Part shown: one piece after another, positions 1 to 10,860 of the stretch
Layout of the letters: every line of letters starts with the position of its first letter
Position numbering within the stretch: the stretch's first letter is position 1
Assembly: GCF_937926365.1 (NCBI RefSeq)
Contig: NZ_CALAOH010000212.1
Location: forward strand, 1 to 63,082
DNA length: 63,082 nt
Reading direction: 5' to 3'
Origin: an uncultured Azohydromonas sp.
GTDB lineage: Bacteria > Pseudomonadota > Gammaproteobacteria > Burkholderiales > Burkholderiaceae_C
Notes under the pieces: model-generated
What the model saw: the letters and a program-made list of their open reading frames with translations, nothing else
What the model was told of the DNA's origin: nothing
Database searches by the model: none
Position numbers and translations under genes: made by a program

Positions 1-1
1 C

Positions 2-1429
<1,428 letters not shown>

Positions 1430-1548
1430 AGGGGAAGCCGGCCCGCGGCCGCCGTGCCGCGGGGCCGGTCCAGCCGAGCCGCCGCGCGTGCAATACCTGC
1501 GCGCGCGGGCCGGCGGCAGCCAACGATCAGCGAAAGTAGAGAAACACC

Positions 1549-3015
<1,467 letters not shown>

Positions 3016-3132
3016 GCCCCGCGCACGGCGCCCGCGCCGGGCGCCGGTTTGCGCACGCACGGCACCGGCTGGCAAGCCGCTTGCTGTGAAGCCACAACGC
3101 TGCCGCTACCACAGCAGCGTGCATGAGACAAT

Positions 3133-3172
3133 GAAGGCCCGCCCGCATTCATGCTGGCGGGCCTTCTTTTTT
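3133..3172 (+). terminator. Intrinsic terminator after gltBD
   Basis: Perfect 11-bp inverted repeat (GAAGGCCCGCC at 3133-3143, GGCGGGCCTTC at 3156-3166) with a 12-base loop, followed by six T residues. It ends the gltBD unit. Because it precedes mlaF, it also argues against an upstream in-frame start for mlaF at 3171, which would fall in the T tract. Confidence 0.9.
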
Positions 3173-3203
3173 GCGCGGTATTTCGCGCCCCCTGCCATTT
3201 CTG

Positions 3204-4034
3204 ATGCTTGCGCCCGAGTCCCTGATCGAGATCGACCATGTCAGCTTCGGCTACGACGCCCGTCGGCTGATCCTCAACGACGTGAGCCTGCGCTTTCCGC
3301 GCGGCAAGGTCACGGCCATCCTGGGCGGCTCGGGCTGCGGCAAGACCACGCTGCTGCGGCTCATCGGCGGCATCGCCGCGCCCAACGCGGGGCGCGTGCG
3401 CTTCGACGGCGAGGTGATCAATGCGCGCGACCGCAACCAGTTGCTGCGGCTGCGTCGGCGCATGGGCATGCTGTTCCAGTTCGGCGCGCTGTTCACGGAC
3501 CTGGACGTGTTCGACAACGTGGCCTTCCCGTTGCGCGAGCACACCGGGCTGCCCGAGGCGCTGATCCGCGACATCGTGCTCATGAAGCTCAACGCGGTGG
3601 GCCTGCGCGGCGCGGCGCGGCTGCGCATCTCGGAGGTTTCGGGCGGCATGGCGCGGCGCATCGCGCTGGCACGCGCCATCGCGCTGGACCCGGAGCTGAT
3701 CATGTACGACGAGCCCTTCGCGGGCCTGGACCTCATCTCCATGGGCGTGGCGGCCAACCTCATCCGCAAGCTCAACGACGCCACGAGCGCGACCTCGCTG
3801 GTGGTGTCGCACGACATCCCCGAGTGCATGGCCATCAGCGACCACGTGATCCTGATGGCCGCGCCGGGCGGGCGCATCGTGGCGCAGGGCACGCCCGCGG
3901 AGCTCATGGCCTCCACCGACCCCGAGGTGCGCCAGTTCGTGCGCGGCGAGCCCGACGGTCCGGTGAAGTTTCACTTCCCCGCGCCGCCGCTGGCGCAGGA
4001 CTTCGGCGTGTCCAAGCCGGGGAGGGCGGCATGA
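3204..4034 (+). CDS. mlaF: Phospholipid ABC transporter ATPase MlaF
   Basis: 276-residue ATPase of the inner-membrane MlaFEDB complex, which moves phospholipids between the inner membrane and the MlaC carrier to keep the outer membrane asymmetric. Seen: Walker A GGSGCGKTT, the Mla-type signature VSGGMARRIALARA, Walker B LIMYDEPFAGLD and the H-loop VVSHD. The ATG at 3204 is preferred because the in-frame start at 3171 lies in the gltBD terminator. There is no clear Shine-Dalgarno sequence. The stop overlaps the mlaE start by four bases (ATGA). It is the first gene of mlaFEDACB. Confidence 0.95.
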   Translation: MLAPESLIEIDHVSFGYDARRLILNDVSLRFPRGKVTAILGGSGCGKTTLLRLIGGIAAPNAGRVRFDGEVINARDRNQLLRLRRRMGMLFQFGALFTDLDVFDNVAFPLREHTGLPEALIRDIVLMKLNAVGLRGAARLRISEVSGGMARRIALARAIALDPELIMYDEPFAGLDLISMGVAANLIRKLNDATSATSLVVSHDIPECMAISDHVILMAAPGGRIVAQGTPAELMASTDPEVRQFVRGEPDGPVKFHFPAPPLAQDFGVSKPGRAA

Positions 4035-4822
4035 AGACCGTGCTCGACGCGCTGGCGCGCCTGGGCGCGGGCGTGATCCTGATGCTGGGCTCGCTGGGCC
4101 ACGCGGCCTTCTTCTTCATCGACCTGCTGCGCGCCACGCCCGCGGCGCTGGCGCGCTTCCCGCTGGTGGTGGCGCAGTTGCATGCCATCGGCAACTTGTC
4201 GCTGCTGATCATCCTGGCCTCGGGCCTGTCGGTGGGCTTCGTGCTGGCGCTGCAGATGTACTACGCGCTGGTGACCTACGGCGCCACGGAGTCGCTGGGC
4301 CTGATCGTCAATCTGGCACTGGTGCGCGAGCTGGGCCCGGTGGTGGCGGCGCTGCTGTTCGCCGGCCGCGCGGGCACCTCGCTGACGGCCGAGATCGGGC
4401 TGATGAAGGCGGGCGAGCAGCTGGCCGCCATGGAGATGATGGCCATCGACCCGCGCGCGCGCGTGCTGGCGCCGCGCTTCGTCGGCGGCGTGGTGGCGAT
4501 GCCGCTGCTGGCGGCGATGTTCTCGGCCATCGGCATCCTGGGCGCCTACGTCGTGGCGGTGCTGCTCATCGGCATCGACTCGGGTAACTTCTGGTCGATC
4601 ATGCAGGGCCGCGTGGACGTCTGGCGCGACGTGGGCAACGGCATCGTCAAGAGCGCCGTGTTCGGCGTGATCTGCACCTTCGTCGCGCTCTACCAGGGCT
4701 ACGAGACCCAGGCCACGCCCGAAGGCGTGGCCTACGCCACCACGCGCACGGTGGTGATCTCCTCGCTGAGCGTGCTGGCGATGGACTTCGTGCTCACGGC
4801 GCTGATGTTCTCCACGCCCTGA
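4031..4822 (+). CDS. mlaE: Phospholipid ABC transporter permease MlaE
   Basis: 263-residue inner-membrane permease. Seen: several hydrophobic helices and the MlaE/Ttg2B hallmark stretch around ELGPVVAALLFAGRAG followed by LTAEIGLMKAGEQLAAMEMM. It starts inside the last codons of mlaF, which implies translational coupling, and is followed 32 bases later by mlaD. Length and motif order match the family. Confidence 0.96.
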   Translation: MKTVLDALARLGAGVILMLGSLGHAAFFFIDLLRATPAALARFPLVVAQLHAIGNLSLLIILASGLSVGFVLALQMYYALVTYGATESLGLIVNLALVRELGPVVAALLFAGRAGTSLTAEIGLMKAGEQLAAMEMMAIDPRARVLAPRFVGGVVAMPLLAAMFSAIGILGAYVVAVLLIGIDSGNFWSIMQGRVDVWRDVGNGIVKSAVFGVICTFVALYQGYETQATPEGVAYATTRTVVISSLSVLAMDFVLTALMFSTP

Positions 4823-4854
4823 AACCCACGCCCCGATTCCCTCACACACAACCC

Positions 4855-5355
4855 ATGGCAAAGAAAAGTATCGAGATCCTGGTGGGCGGCTTCGTGCTGC
4901 TGGGGCTGGCGGCGCTGTTGTTCCTAGCGCTCAAGGCCGCCAACCTGGCCGCCTTCGGCAACGGCGAGACCTATGTGCTCAAGGCGCGCTTCGACAACAT
5001 CGGCGGTCTCAAGCCGCGCGCGCCGGTGCGCAGCGCCGGCGTGACGGTGGGCCGCGTCGAGTCGATCACGCTGGACCCGCAGACCTACATGGGCGTGGTC
5101 ACGCTGCAGGTCAGCCAGGGCGTGCAGTTCCCGCGCGACTCCTCGGCCAAGATCCTGACCTCGGGCCTGCTGGGCGACCAGTACATCGGCATCGAGCCCG
5201 GCGCCGACGACAAGATGCTCGATCCGGGTGCCACCATCACGCAGACGCAGTCGGCCGTGGTGCTGGAAAACCTCATCGGCCAGTTCCTCTTCAACAAGGC
5301 GGCCGATGCCGGCGGCGGCACCGGCGAGGGTGGCTCGGCCCCCGCCAAGCCTTGA
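4855..5355 (+). CDS. mlaD: MCE-domain lipid-binding subunit MlaD
   Basis: 166-residue periplasm-facing subunit of the MlaFEDB complex. Seen: a short cytoplasmic start (MAKKSIEI), one membrane segment at about residues 7-27, then an MCE domain (FDNIGGLKPRAPVRSAGVTVGRVESI, then LGDQYIGIEPG). In known structures this domain forms a hexameric ring. It is followed by mlaA instead of mlaC, a different order from the E. coli mlaFEDCB operon. Confidence 0.95.
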   Translation: MAKKSIEILVGGFVLLGLAALLFLALKAANLAAFGNGETYVLKARFDNIGGLKPRAPVRSAGVTVGRVESITLDPQTYMGVVTLQVSQGVQFPRDSSAKILTSGLLGDQYIGIEPGADDKMLDPGATITQTQSAVVLENLIGQFLFNKAADAGGGTGEGGSAPAKP

Positions 5356-5393
5356 ATCCCATCGACCCGCGTCGTTCACCCAGGAGCCCCGCC

Positions 5394-6182
5394 ATGAAGC
5401 TCGCCCCCTTGTCGCTGGCCGCCGCGCTGCTGATGGGCGCCGCGGTTGTCCAGGCGCAGCCCGCGTCCCCGCAGGACCCGCTGGAGCGCATCAACCGCCC
5501 CATCTTCAACTTCAACGAGGGGCTGGACCGCCACGTGCTGCAGCCCGTGGCCAGCGGGTACCGCAAGGTGGTGCCCTCGATCGTGCGCACGGGCGTGGGG
5601 AACTTCATCGGCAACTTCGGCGACGCCTGGTCCGCGATCAACCAGTTCCTGCAGGGCAAGCCGCAGGAGGGCGTGCACATGAGCTTCCGCGTGCTCGTGA
5701 ACACCACGTTCGGCCTGGGCGGCCTGCTGGACTGGGGCACCGAGATGGGCCTGGATCGCCAGAGCGAGGACTTCGGCCAGACGCTGGGCCGCTGGGGCCT
5801 GGGCGCCGGCCCGTACCTGGTGTTGCCGCTGTTGGGGCCGTCGTCGGTACGCGACGCCGGCGGCCTGGTGCTGGACCTGCAGACCTCGCCCAGCGACCTG
5901 CTGTTCAACGAGACGGCCGACGTCGTGGCCGCCTCGACGCTGCAGGTGGTGCACCGGCGCTCGGAGCTGCTCGATGCCACGCGGGTCGTGGACGACATCG
6001 CGCTGGACAAGTACCAGTTCATCCGCGACGGCTACCTGGCGCGCCGGCACAGCCAGGTCTACGACGGCAACCCGCCCGAGCCGCCTGAGCAGCCCGAGGA
6101 GGAGGACGGCGGCACGCCGGATGCCACGTCCGCACAACCGCCCGCCGCGCCCCAGGCCCCGGCCTCCGCACCGGCGCGGTGA
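5394..6182 (+). CDS. mlaA: Outer-membrane phospholipid-removal lipoprotein family protein MlaA (VacJ)
   Basis: 262-residue MlaA/VacJ family protein, the outer-membrane component that extracts misplaced phospholipids. Seen: an N-terminal signal peptide (MKLAPLSLAAALLMGAAVVQAQ), then typical family segments (DPLERINRPIFNFNEGLDRH, GLGGLLDWGTEMGL, WGLGAGPYLVLPLLGPSSVRD). No lipobox cysteine is visible in the leader, unlike the E. coli lipoprotein. The tail is rich in Pro and Ala. The ATG at 5394 is chosen because a CAGGAG ribosome site precedes it. An in-frame start at 5352 overlapping mlaD would add 14 residues before the signal peptide. Confidence 0.93.
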   Translation: MKLAPLSLAAALLMGAAVVQAQPASPQDPLERINRPIFNFNEGLDRHVLQPVASGYRKVVPSIVRTGVGNFIGNFGDAWSAINQFLQGKPQEGVHMSFRVLVNTTFGLGGLLDWGTEMGLDRQSEDFGQTLGRWGLGAGPYLVLPLLGPSSVRDAGGLVLDLQTSPSDLLFNETADVVAASTLQVVHRRSELLDATRVVDDIALDKYQFIRDGYLARRHSQVYDGNPPEPPEQPEEEDGGTPDATSAQPPAAPQAPASAPAR

Positions 6183-6253
6183 ACCAACCGGCGCCCTGGC
6201 GCGTTGAAGACACGGCGCCGCTGTCGGCGCCGCAACCTGAAGGAACCCATTCC

Positions 6254-6871
6254 GTGATCCGAAAGTTTCTGGCTCTCTTCGCTTTCCTGGGCACCTTCCT
6301 GCTGGCCGGGCCGCTGCACGCGCAGGGCGTGGCGCCCGACGCCTTCGTGCGCCAGCTCTCCGACGAGGTGCTCGAAGCCCTCAAGAGCGACAAGGCTGCG
6401 CAGGGTGGCGACGTGGCCCGCATCCGCGCCCTGGTGGACACCAAGGTGCTGCCGCACGTGAACTTCCAGCGCATGACCGCCGCCACGGTGGGCCGCCCCT
6501 GGCGCACCGCCACGCCGCAGCAGCAGCAGCGGCTGCAGGAGGAGTTCAAGACCCTGCTGGTGCGCACCTACGCCGGCGCGCTCACGCAGGTCAAGAGCTC
6601 GACCACCATCCAGCTCAAGCCCTACCGCGGCAACGCGGCCGACCAGGAAACCGTGGTGCGCAGCGAAGTGCGCGGCGGCAGCGAGCCGATCCAGCTCGAC
6701 TACCGCCTGGAGAAGGCGGGCGACGGCTGGAAGATCTACGACGTCAACGTGCTGGGCGTGTGGCTGGTGGATCAGTACAAGAACAGCTTCGCGCAGGAGA
6801 TCGCCGCCGGCGGCATCGACGGCCTGATCGCCAAGCTGGCCGAGCGCAACAAGACCGGCGGCAAGGGTTGA
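6254..6871 (+). CDS. mlaC: Periplasmic phospholipid carrier MlaC
   Basis: 205-residue MlaC/Ttg2D family protein that shuttles phospholipids across the periplasm between MlaA and MlaFEDB. Seen: a signal peptide ending AGPLHAQG, and family motifs KVLPHVNFQRMT, EEFKTLLVRTYAGAL and YRLEKAGDGWKIYDVNVLGVWLV. The GTG at 6254 is preferred because GAAGGA lies just upstream and the signal peptide then begins at residue 1. A longer reading from 6179 would bury the signal peptide behind 25 residues. Confidence 0.94.
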   Translation: MIRKFLALFAFLGTFLLAGPLHAQGVAPDAFVRQLSDEVLEALKSDKAAQGGDVARIRALVDTKVLPHVNFQRMTAATVGRPWRTATPQQQQRLQEEFKTLLVRTYAGALTQVKSSTTIQLKPYRGNAADQETVVRSEVRGGSEPIQLDYRLEKAGDGWKIYDVNVLGVWLVDQYKNSFAQEIAAGGIDGLIAKLAERNKTGGKG

Positions 6872-6876
6872 AGCCC

Positions 6877-7173
6877 GTGGCCCTGACGCTGCCTGACACC
6901 GTGACGCTGGCCACCGCCGCGCAGACACTGCGCGCGCTGGAGCCGGCGCTGGGCGGTACGCCGGTGGAGGTGGATGCCTCCGCGCTGCGCGACTTCGATT
7001 CCGCGGCACTGGCGGTGCTGCTGCAGCTGCGCCGCAGCGCGCAGGCCGCTGGCGGCGACCTGCGCATCAGCGGCGCCCCGCGGCCGCTGGCCGAGCTGGC
7101 GCAGCTCTACGGCGTGGACGAGGCGCTGCCGGGGCTGGAGACGGCGCGGCCCGCGGCCGTCGATGCGGCCTGA
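6877..7173 (+). CDS. mlaB: STAS-domain protein MlaB
   Basis: 98-residue STAS-domain protein, the cytoplasmic partner that stabilises the MlaF ATPase. Seen: a STAS fold pattern with VDASALRDFDSAALAVLLQLRR and GGDLRISGAPRPLAELAQLYGVDEALP. The start is GTG at 6877; a TTG at 6868 overlapping the mlaC stop is the alternative. It is the last gene of the mla operon and is followed by a strong terminator at 7199. In E. coli the gene after mlaB is ibaG, then murA; here those lie about 13.5 kb away. Confidence 0.9.
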   Translation: MALTLPDTVTLATAAQTLRALEPALGGTPVEVDASALRDFDSAALAVLLQLRRSAQAAGGDLRISGAPRPLAELAQLYGVDEALPGLETARPAAVDAA

Positions 7174-7198
7174 GCGCCGGCCGCTGAAGACTCGAGGA

Positions 7199-7227
7199 GA
7201 TGCCCGCGAAAGCGGGCATCGGTTTTT
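7199..7227 (+). terminator. Intrinsic terminator after the mla operon
   Basis: Perfect 9-bp stem GATGCCCGC / GCGGGCATC (7199-7207 and 7212-7220) with a GAAA tetraloop, followed by GGTTTTT. The stem core resembles the dispersed palindromes elsewhere in the window. Confidence 0.9.
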
Positions 7228-7255
7228 CTGGCAGCCTGATTCCGAGCTCAGCGCC

Positions 7256-8146
7256 TCAATTCCCGTTGACGTAGCGCCGGTTGCGCAGGTTCTTCTTGAT
7301 TTCCTGCAGCATGGGCTGCAGCGATTCACTGCCCAGGCGCAGCGCGAGCCCGGTGGTGAGGATGTCGATCACCATCAGGTGCAGCAGCCGCGACACCATG
7401 GGGCTGTAGCGGTCGGCGTCCTCGGGATGGTCCACCGACAGCAGGATCTGGTGCGCGCCGTTGCTGCCCGACTGCGCCAGCGGCGTGGCGCTGGCGGTGA
7501 CGAGGATCAGCGTGGCGCCGCGCCGGCGCGCGATGTCGGCCACGTCCAGCAGGTCGCGGCTGCGGCCGGAGTTGCTGATGATCACGGCGCAGTCGCCGGG
7601 CTGCAGCATGGTGGCGCTCATCACCTGCACGTGCCCGTCGCTCACCGCGGTGGCCGTCACGCCCAGGCGGAAGAACTTGTGCTGTGCGTCCTGCGCCACG
7701 ATGCCCGAGTTGCCCACGCCGTAGAACTCGATGCGCCGCTGCGCGCGGCAGGCTTGCTCCAGCGCGTCGATGGCGCGTTCGAAGGCATGCGGCGCGGCTT
7801 GGTTGCGGTAGGCCAGCATCGCGCCGATGGCGTTGTCCACCACCTTGACGATGAGCTCGCTGGGCCGGTCGCCGGCGTCCACGGCGCGGTGCACGAAGGG
7901 CACGCCCTCGTTGACGCTGCCGGCCAGGCGCCGCTTGAAGTCCGCCAGCCCGCCGTAGCCCACGCTGCGGCAGAAACGCACCACCGTGGGCTTGCTGACG
8001 TTGGCGCGCTCGGCCAGCTCCGCCACGGGCAGCTCGGCGAAGGCGCGCGCGTCCTCCAGCAACAGCCGCGCCACGCGCTGCTCGGCCGGCGACAACGCCG
8101 GCACGGCGGCGCGGATGCGCTCCAGCATCGGGCTGCCATCGGTCAT
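7256..8146 (-). CDS. MurR/RpiR-family regulator, HexR-like
   Basis: 296-residue regulator. Seen: an N-terminal RpiR helix-turn-helix (ERIRAAVPALSPAEQRVARLL, then ANVSKPTVVRFCRSVGYGGL) at about residues 1-77, and a C-terminal SIS sugar-phosphate-binding domain (EFYGVGNSGIVAQDA, CAVIISNSGRSRDLLDVA) at about 120-260. GGAGAG lies upstream of the ATG. It is 114 bases downstream of zwf on the same strand. Known: HexR regulators of this family bind 2-keto-3-deoxy-6-phosphogluconate and repress zwf and central carbon genes. The palindrome at 9773-9787 matches the HexR operator layout. The HexR assignment is inferred from neighbour and operator; the family assignment is firm. Confidence 0.88.
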   Translation of the reverse strand: MTDGSPMLERIRAAVPALSPAEQRVARLLLEDARAFAELPVAELAERANVSKPTVVRFCRSVGYGGLADFKRRLAGSVNEGVPFVHRAVDAGDRPSELIVKVVDNAIGAMLAYRNQAAPHAFERAIDALEQACRAQRRIEFYGVGNSGIVAQDAQHKFFRLGVTATAVSDGHVQVMSATMLQPGDCAVIISNSGRSRDLLDVADIARRRGATLILVTASATPLAQSGSNGAHQILLSVDHPEDADRYSPMVSRLLHLMVIDILTTGLALRLGSESLQPMLQEIKKNLRNRRYVNGN

Positions 8147-8260
8147 CGCTTCTCTCCACGCAGGCGCCGCGCTCGCGGGGCAGTCGGTTTTGTTCTGTTC
8201 ATGTGCTCCAGGCCGGAGGCATGGGCCTTAGCCCTGCAGGCCACTTCTGCCCAGGCCTCT

Positions 8261-9736
8261 TCACTGCTCTTCCTCCCACATGAACCCATCCCGGGCCACC
8301 AGCGCACTGGCCGCCGGCGGCCCCCAGCTGCCCGCGACGTAGGGCCGCGGACCGATCGGGTCCTGGTTCCATGCTTGAAGAATCGGCTCGACCCAGGCCC
8401 AGGCCTGCTCTTGTTCGTCACTTCTCACGAACAAGTTGAGGCGCCCGGCTATGGCATCGAGCAACAAGCGCTCATAAGCGCCCACGCGTCCGCTGGCGAA
8501 GGCCTTGTCGAAGTCCAGGTCGAGCGACACCGGCGACAGCGCCTCGCTGCCATGGCCCACGCTGCCCTTGGCCGCCATCAGGTGCAGCTCCAGCCCGTCC
8601 TCGGGCTGCAGCTTGATGACCAGCTTGTTGGCCTGGTGCACGCCGGCAAAGATCGGGTGCGGCACGGGGCGGAAGTTCACGACGATGTGCGCGTCGCGCC
8701 CGGCCAGGCGCTTGCCCGTGCGCAGGTAGAAGGGCACGCCGGCCCAGCGCCAGTTCTGCACCTCGGTGCGCAGCGCCACGAAGGTCTCGCAGCGGCTGCC
8801 GGTGGGCACCTTGGACTCGTCCAGGTAGCCCGGCACGGCCTGCCCACCCACGCTGCCGGCGCGGTACTGGCCGCGCACCACGTCGCGCTGCACGCTCTCG
8901 CGCGTGAAGGGCTTCAGGCTCTTGAGCACCTTGAGCTTCTCGTCGCGGATCGCGTCGGCGTCCGCGGTGGGCGGCGGCTCCATGGCGATCATGGTCAGCA
9001 GCTGCAGCGCGTGGTTCTGGATCATGTCGCGCAGCGCGCCCGTGCGGTCGTAGAAGTCGCCGCGCGTGCCCACGCCCAGCGACTCGGCGATCGTGATCTG
9101 GATGTTGGCAATGCTCTCGCGCCGCCACAGCGGCTCGAAGAAGGCGTTGCCGAAGCGCAGCGCCGAGAGGTTCTGCACCGAGGGCTTGCCCAGGTAGTGG
9201 TCGATGCGGAAGGCCTGGCTTTCCTTGAACACCGAGCGCACCACGGCGTTGATGCGGCGCGCGCTGTCCAGGTCGTGGCCCAGGGGCTTTTCCAGCACGA
9301 CGCGGATGCGGTCGTGGTTCAGCCCCGCGGTGCCGAGCTGCTCGCAGATCACCGGGAACAGGTGCGGGCTGGTGGCCAGGTACAGCACCACGGTGTCGGC
9401 CGGGCTCGTGCGGCCTTCCTCGGCGCGCGGCTCGTCGAGCCAGCGCTTCAGGCGCGCGTAGTGCTCAGGCTGCGACAGGTCCATCTGCTGGTAGTGCAGC
9501 AGCTGCGCGAAGCGGGCGAATTCGTCGTCGCTGGGCCGCTTGGCGGCATCGACCTCGTCGAAGCGCTGGCGGATGAACTGGCGGTACTCGTCATCGCTGC
9601 GCGCGTCGCGTGCCACCGCCAGGATGCGCCCGCCCTCGGGCAGCTTGCCGTGGCGGAAGGCCTGGAACAGCGCGGGCATGAGCTTGCGCCACGTGAGGTC
9701 GCCCGTACCACCGAAGAACACCAGATCAAATGACAT
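8261..9736 (-). CDS. zwf: Glucose-6-phosphate 1-dehydrogenase
   Basis: 491-residue enzyme oxidising glucose 6-phosphate to 6-phosphogluconolactone, first step of the oxidative pentose-phosphate and Entner-Doudoroff routes. Seen: N-terminal NADP-binding motif FFGGTGDLTWRKL, the active-site signature RIDHYLGKPSVQNL, and the C-terminal domain with FYLRTGKRL and WRWAGVPFYL. Normal length. It is transcribed leftward from the same intergenic region that serves tal-pgi. A sigma70-like promoter (9794-9822) and a HexR-type palindrome lie directly upstream. Confidence 0.97.
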   Translation of the reverse strand: MSFDLVFFGGTGDLTWRKLMPALFQAFRHGKLPEGGRILAVARDARSDDEYRQFIRQRFDEVDAAKRPSDDEFARFAQLLHYQQMDLSQPEHYARLKRWLDEPRAEEGRTSPADTVVLYLATSPHLFPVICEQLGTAGLNHDRIRVVLEKPLGHDLDSARRINAVVRSVFKESQAFRIDHYLGKPSVQNLSALRFGNAFFEPLWRRESIANIQITIAESLGVGTRGDFYDRTGALRDMIQNHALQLLTMIAMEPPPTADADAIRDEKLKVLKSLKPFTRESVQRDVVRGQYRAGSVGGQAVPGYLDESKVPTGSRCETFVALRTEVQNWRWAGVPFYLRTGKRLAGRDAHIVVNFRPVPHPIFAGVHQANKLVIKLQPEDGLELHLMAAKGSVGHGSEALSPVSLDLDFDKAFASGRVGAYERLLLDAIAGRLNLFVRSDEQEQAWAWVEPILQAWNQDPIGPRPYVAGSWGPPAASALVARDGFMWEEEQ

Positions 9737-9772
9737 TGAAAAAAGACTCTGCTGTGTGAACGGGACCCGGCG

Positions 9773-9787
9773 TGTAACCGAGTTACA
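9773..9787. promoter_or_regulatory. HexR-type operator palindrome
   Basis: TGTAAC-CGA-GTTACA, a perfect 6-3-6 inverted repeat between the divergent zwf and tal genes. It has the same arm length and spacing as the published HexR operator consensus (TGTAAT-N3-ATTACA). It lies immediately downstream of the predicted zwf -10 element, the usual place for a repressor to block initiation. An RpiR/HexR-like regulator is encoded at 7256-8146. Confidence 0.75.
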
Positions 9788-9793
9788 TGGTTC

Positions 9794-9822
9794 ATGATGC
9801 TAGAGTTTCTTAAGAGGGTCAA
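9794..9822 (-). promoter_or_regulatory. Predicted sigma70 promoter of zwf
   Basis: On the minus strand, TTGACC (plus 9817-9822) is separated by exactly 17 bases from CATCAT (plus 9794-9799). The -35 is a 5/6 match to consensus and the -10 is weak; an overlapping TAGCAT with shorter spacing is the alternative. The palindromic operator begins a few bases downstream. Confidence 0.5.
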
Positions 9823-9906
9823 CGCGCGCCGGGGCCAACAGCGTCACGGTAACGCCGCGATCGTGTCTGAACGCAGCGCAGGCACCGCCTGCAGGATTCG
9901 AAGGCC

Positions 9907-10860
9907 GTGAACCAACTCGAGCAGCTCAAGCAGCACACCATCGTCGTTGCCGACACCGGGAATTTCAGGCAGTTGGCGCAGTTCGCACCGCGCGACGCCA
10001 CGACCAATCCCTCGCTGATCCTCAAAGCGGTGCAGCAGTCGGAGTACGCGCCGCTGCTGACGGAGGTGGTGAAGGCAAACCCGCGCGTGCCGCTGGAGCG
10101 CGTGGTGGACGAGGTGCTGGTGCGCTTCGGGCTGGAGATCCTGAAGGTCGTGCCGGGGCGCGTGAGCACCGAGGTCGATGCGCGGCTGAGCTTCGACACC
10201 GCCTGCACCATCGCGCGGGCGCATCACCTGATCAGCCTGTACGAGCGTGCGGGCATCTCGCGTGACCGGGTGCTGATCAAGATCGCCGCCACCTGGGAGG
10301 GCATCCAGGCGGCCAAGGCGCTGGAGCACGAGGGCATCCACTGCAACCTCACGCTGCTGTTCTCCTTCTGCCAGGCTGTGGCCTGCGGCGACGCCGGCGT
10401 GACGCTGATCTCGCCCTTCGTGGGCCGCATCTACGACTGGTACAAGAAGCAGGCGGGCACCGCCTGGGACGAGGCCGCCAACGCCGGCGAAAACGACCCC
10501 GGCGTCAAGAGCGTCACGGCCATCTACAACTACTACAAGCACTTCGACATCGAGACCGAGGTCATGGGCGCGAGCTTCCGCAACGCCGGCCAGATCCTGG
10601 CGCTGGCGGGCTGCGACCTGCTCACCATCAGCCCCGACCTGCTCGCCGCGCTGCAGGGCAGCGAGGGCCCGGTGCCGCGCCGGCTCGATCCGCAGGCGGC
10701 CAAGGCGATGGAGATCCATGCCCGCACCCTCAACGAGCCCGGCTTCCGCTACGCGCTCAACGAGGACGCCATGGCCAGCGACAAGCTCGCCGAAGGCATC
10801 CGCGCCTTCGCGGCCGACGCTGCCAAGCTCGACCGCATGATCGAGGAGCTGCGCAAGTGA
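9907..10860 (+). CDS. tal: Transaldolase
   Basis: 317-residue transaldolase of the non-oxidative pentose-phosphate pathway, exchanging dihydroxyacetone units between sugar phosphates. Seen: the family motif DATTNPSLILKA near the N-terminus, the Schiff-base lysine K125 in LIKIAATWEG, and LISPFVGRIYDWYK. The start is GTG at 9907 with AAGG upstream. The stop overlaps the pgi GTG start (GTGA), so tal-pgi-HAD read as one coupled operon, divergent from zwf and possibly under the same operator. Confidence 0.97.
   Translation: MNQLEQLKQHTIVVADTGNFRQLAQFAPRDATTNPSLILKAVQQSEYAPLLTEVVKANPRVPLERVVDEVLVRFGLEILKVVPGRVSTEVDARLSFDTACTIARAHHLISLYERAGISRDRVLIKIAATWEGIQAAKALEHEGIHCNLTLLFSFCQAVACGDAGVTLISPFVGRIYDWYKKQAGTAWDEAANAGENDPGVKSVTAIYNYYKHFDIETEVMGASFRNAGQILALAGCDLLTISPDLLAALQGSEGPVPRRLDPQAAKAMEIHARTLNEPGFRYALNEDAMASDKLAEGIRAFAADAAKLDRMIEELRK

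Noticed and set aside
3171..3203. Upstream in-frame start for mlaF
   Set aside because: It falls in the T tract of the gltBD terminator, and the extra 11 residues match no MlaF N-terminus.
6974..9733. 919-codon plus-strand open frame across the regulator and zwf
   Set aside because: Antisense shadow of the RpiR regulator and zwf; its product is His/Gln/Ala-rich without domains.
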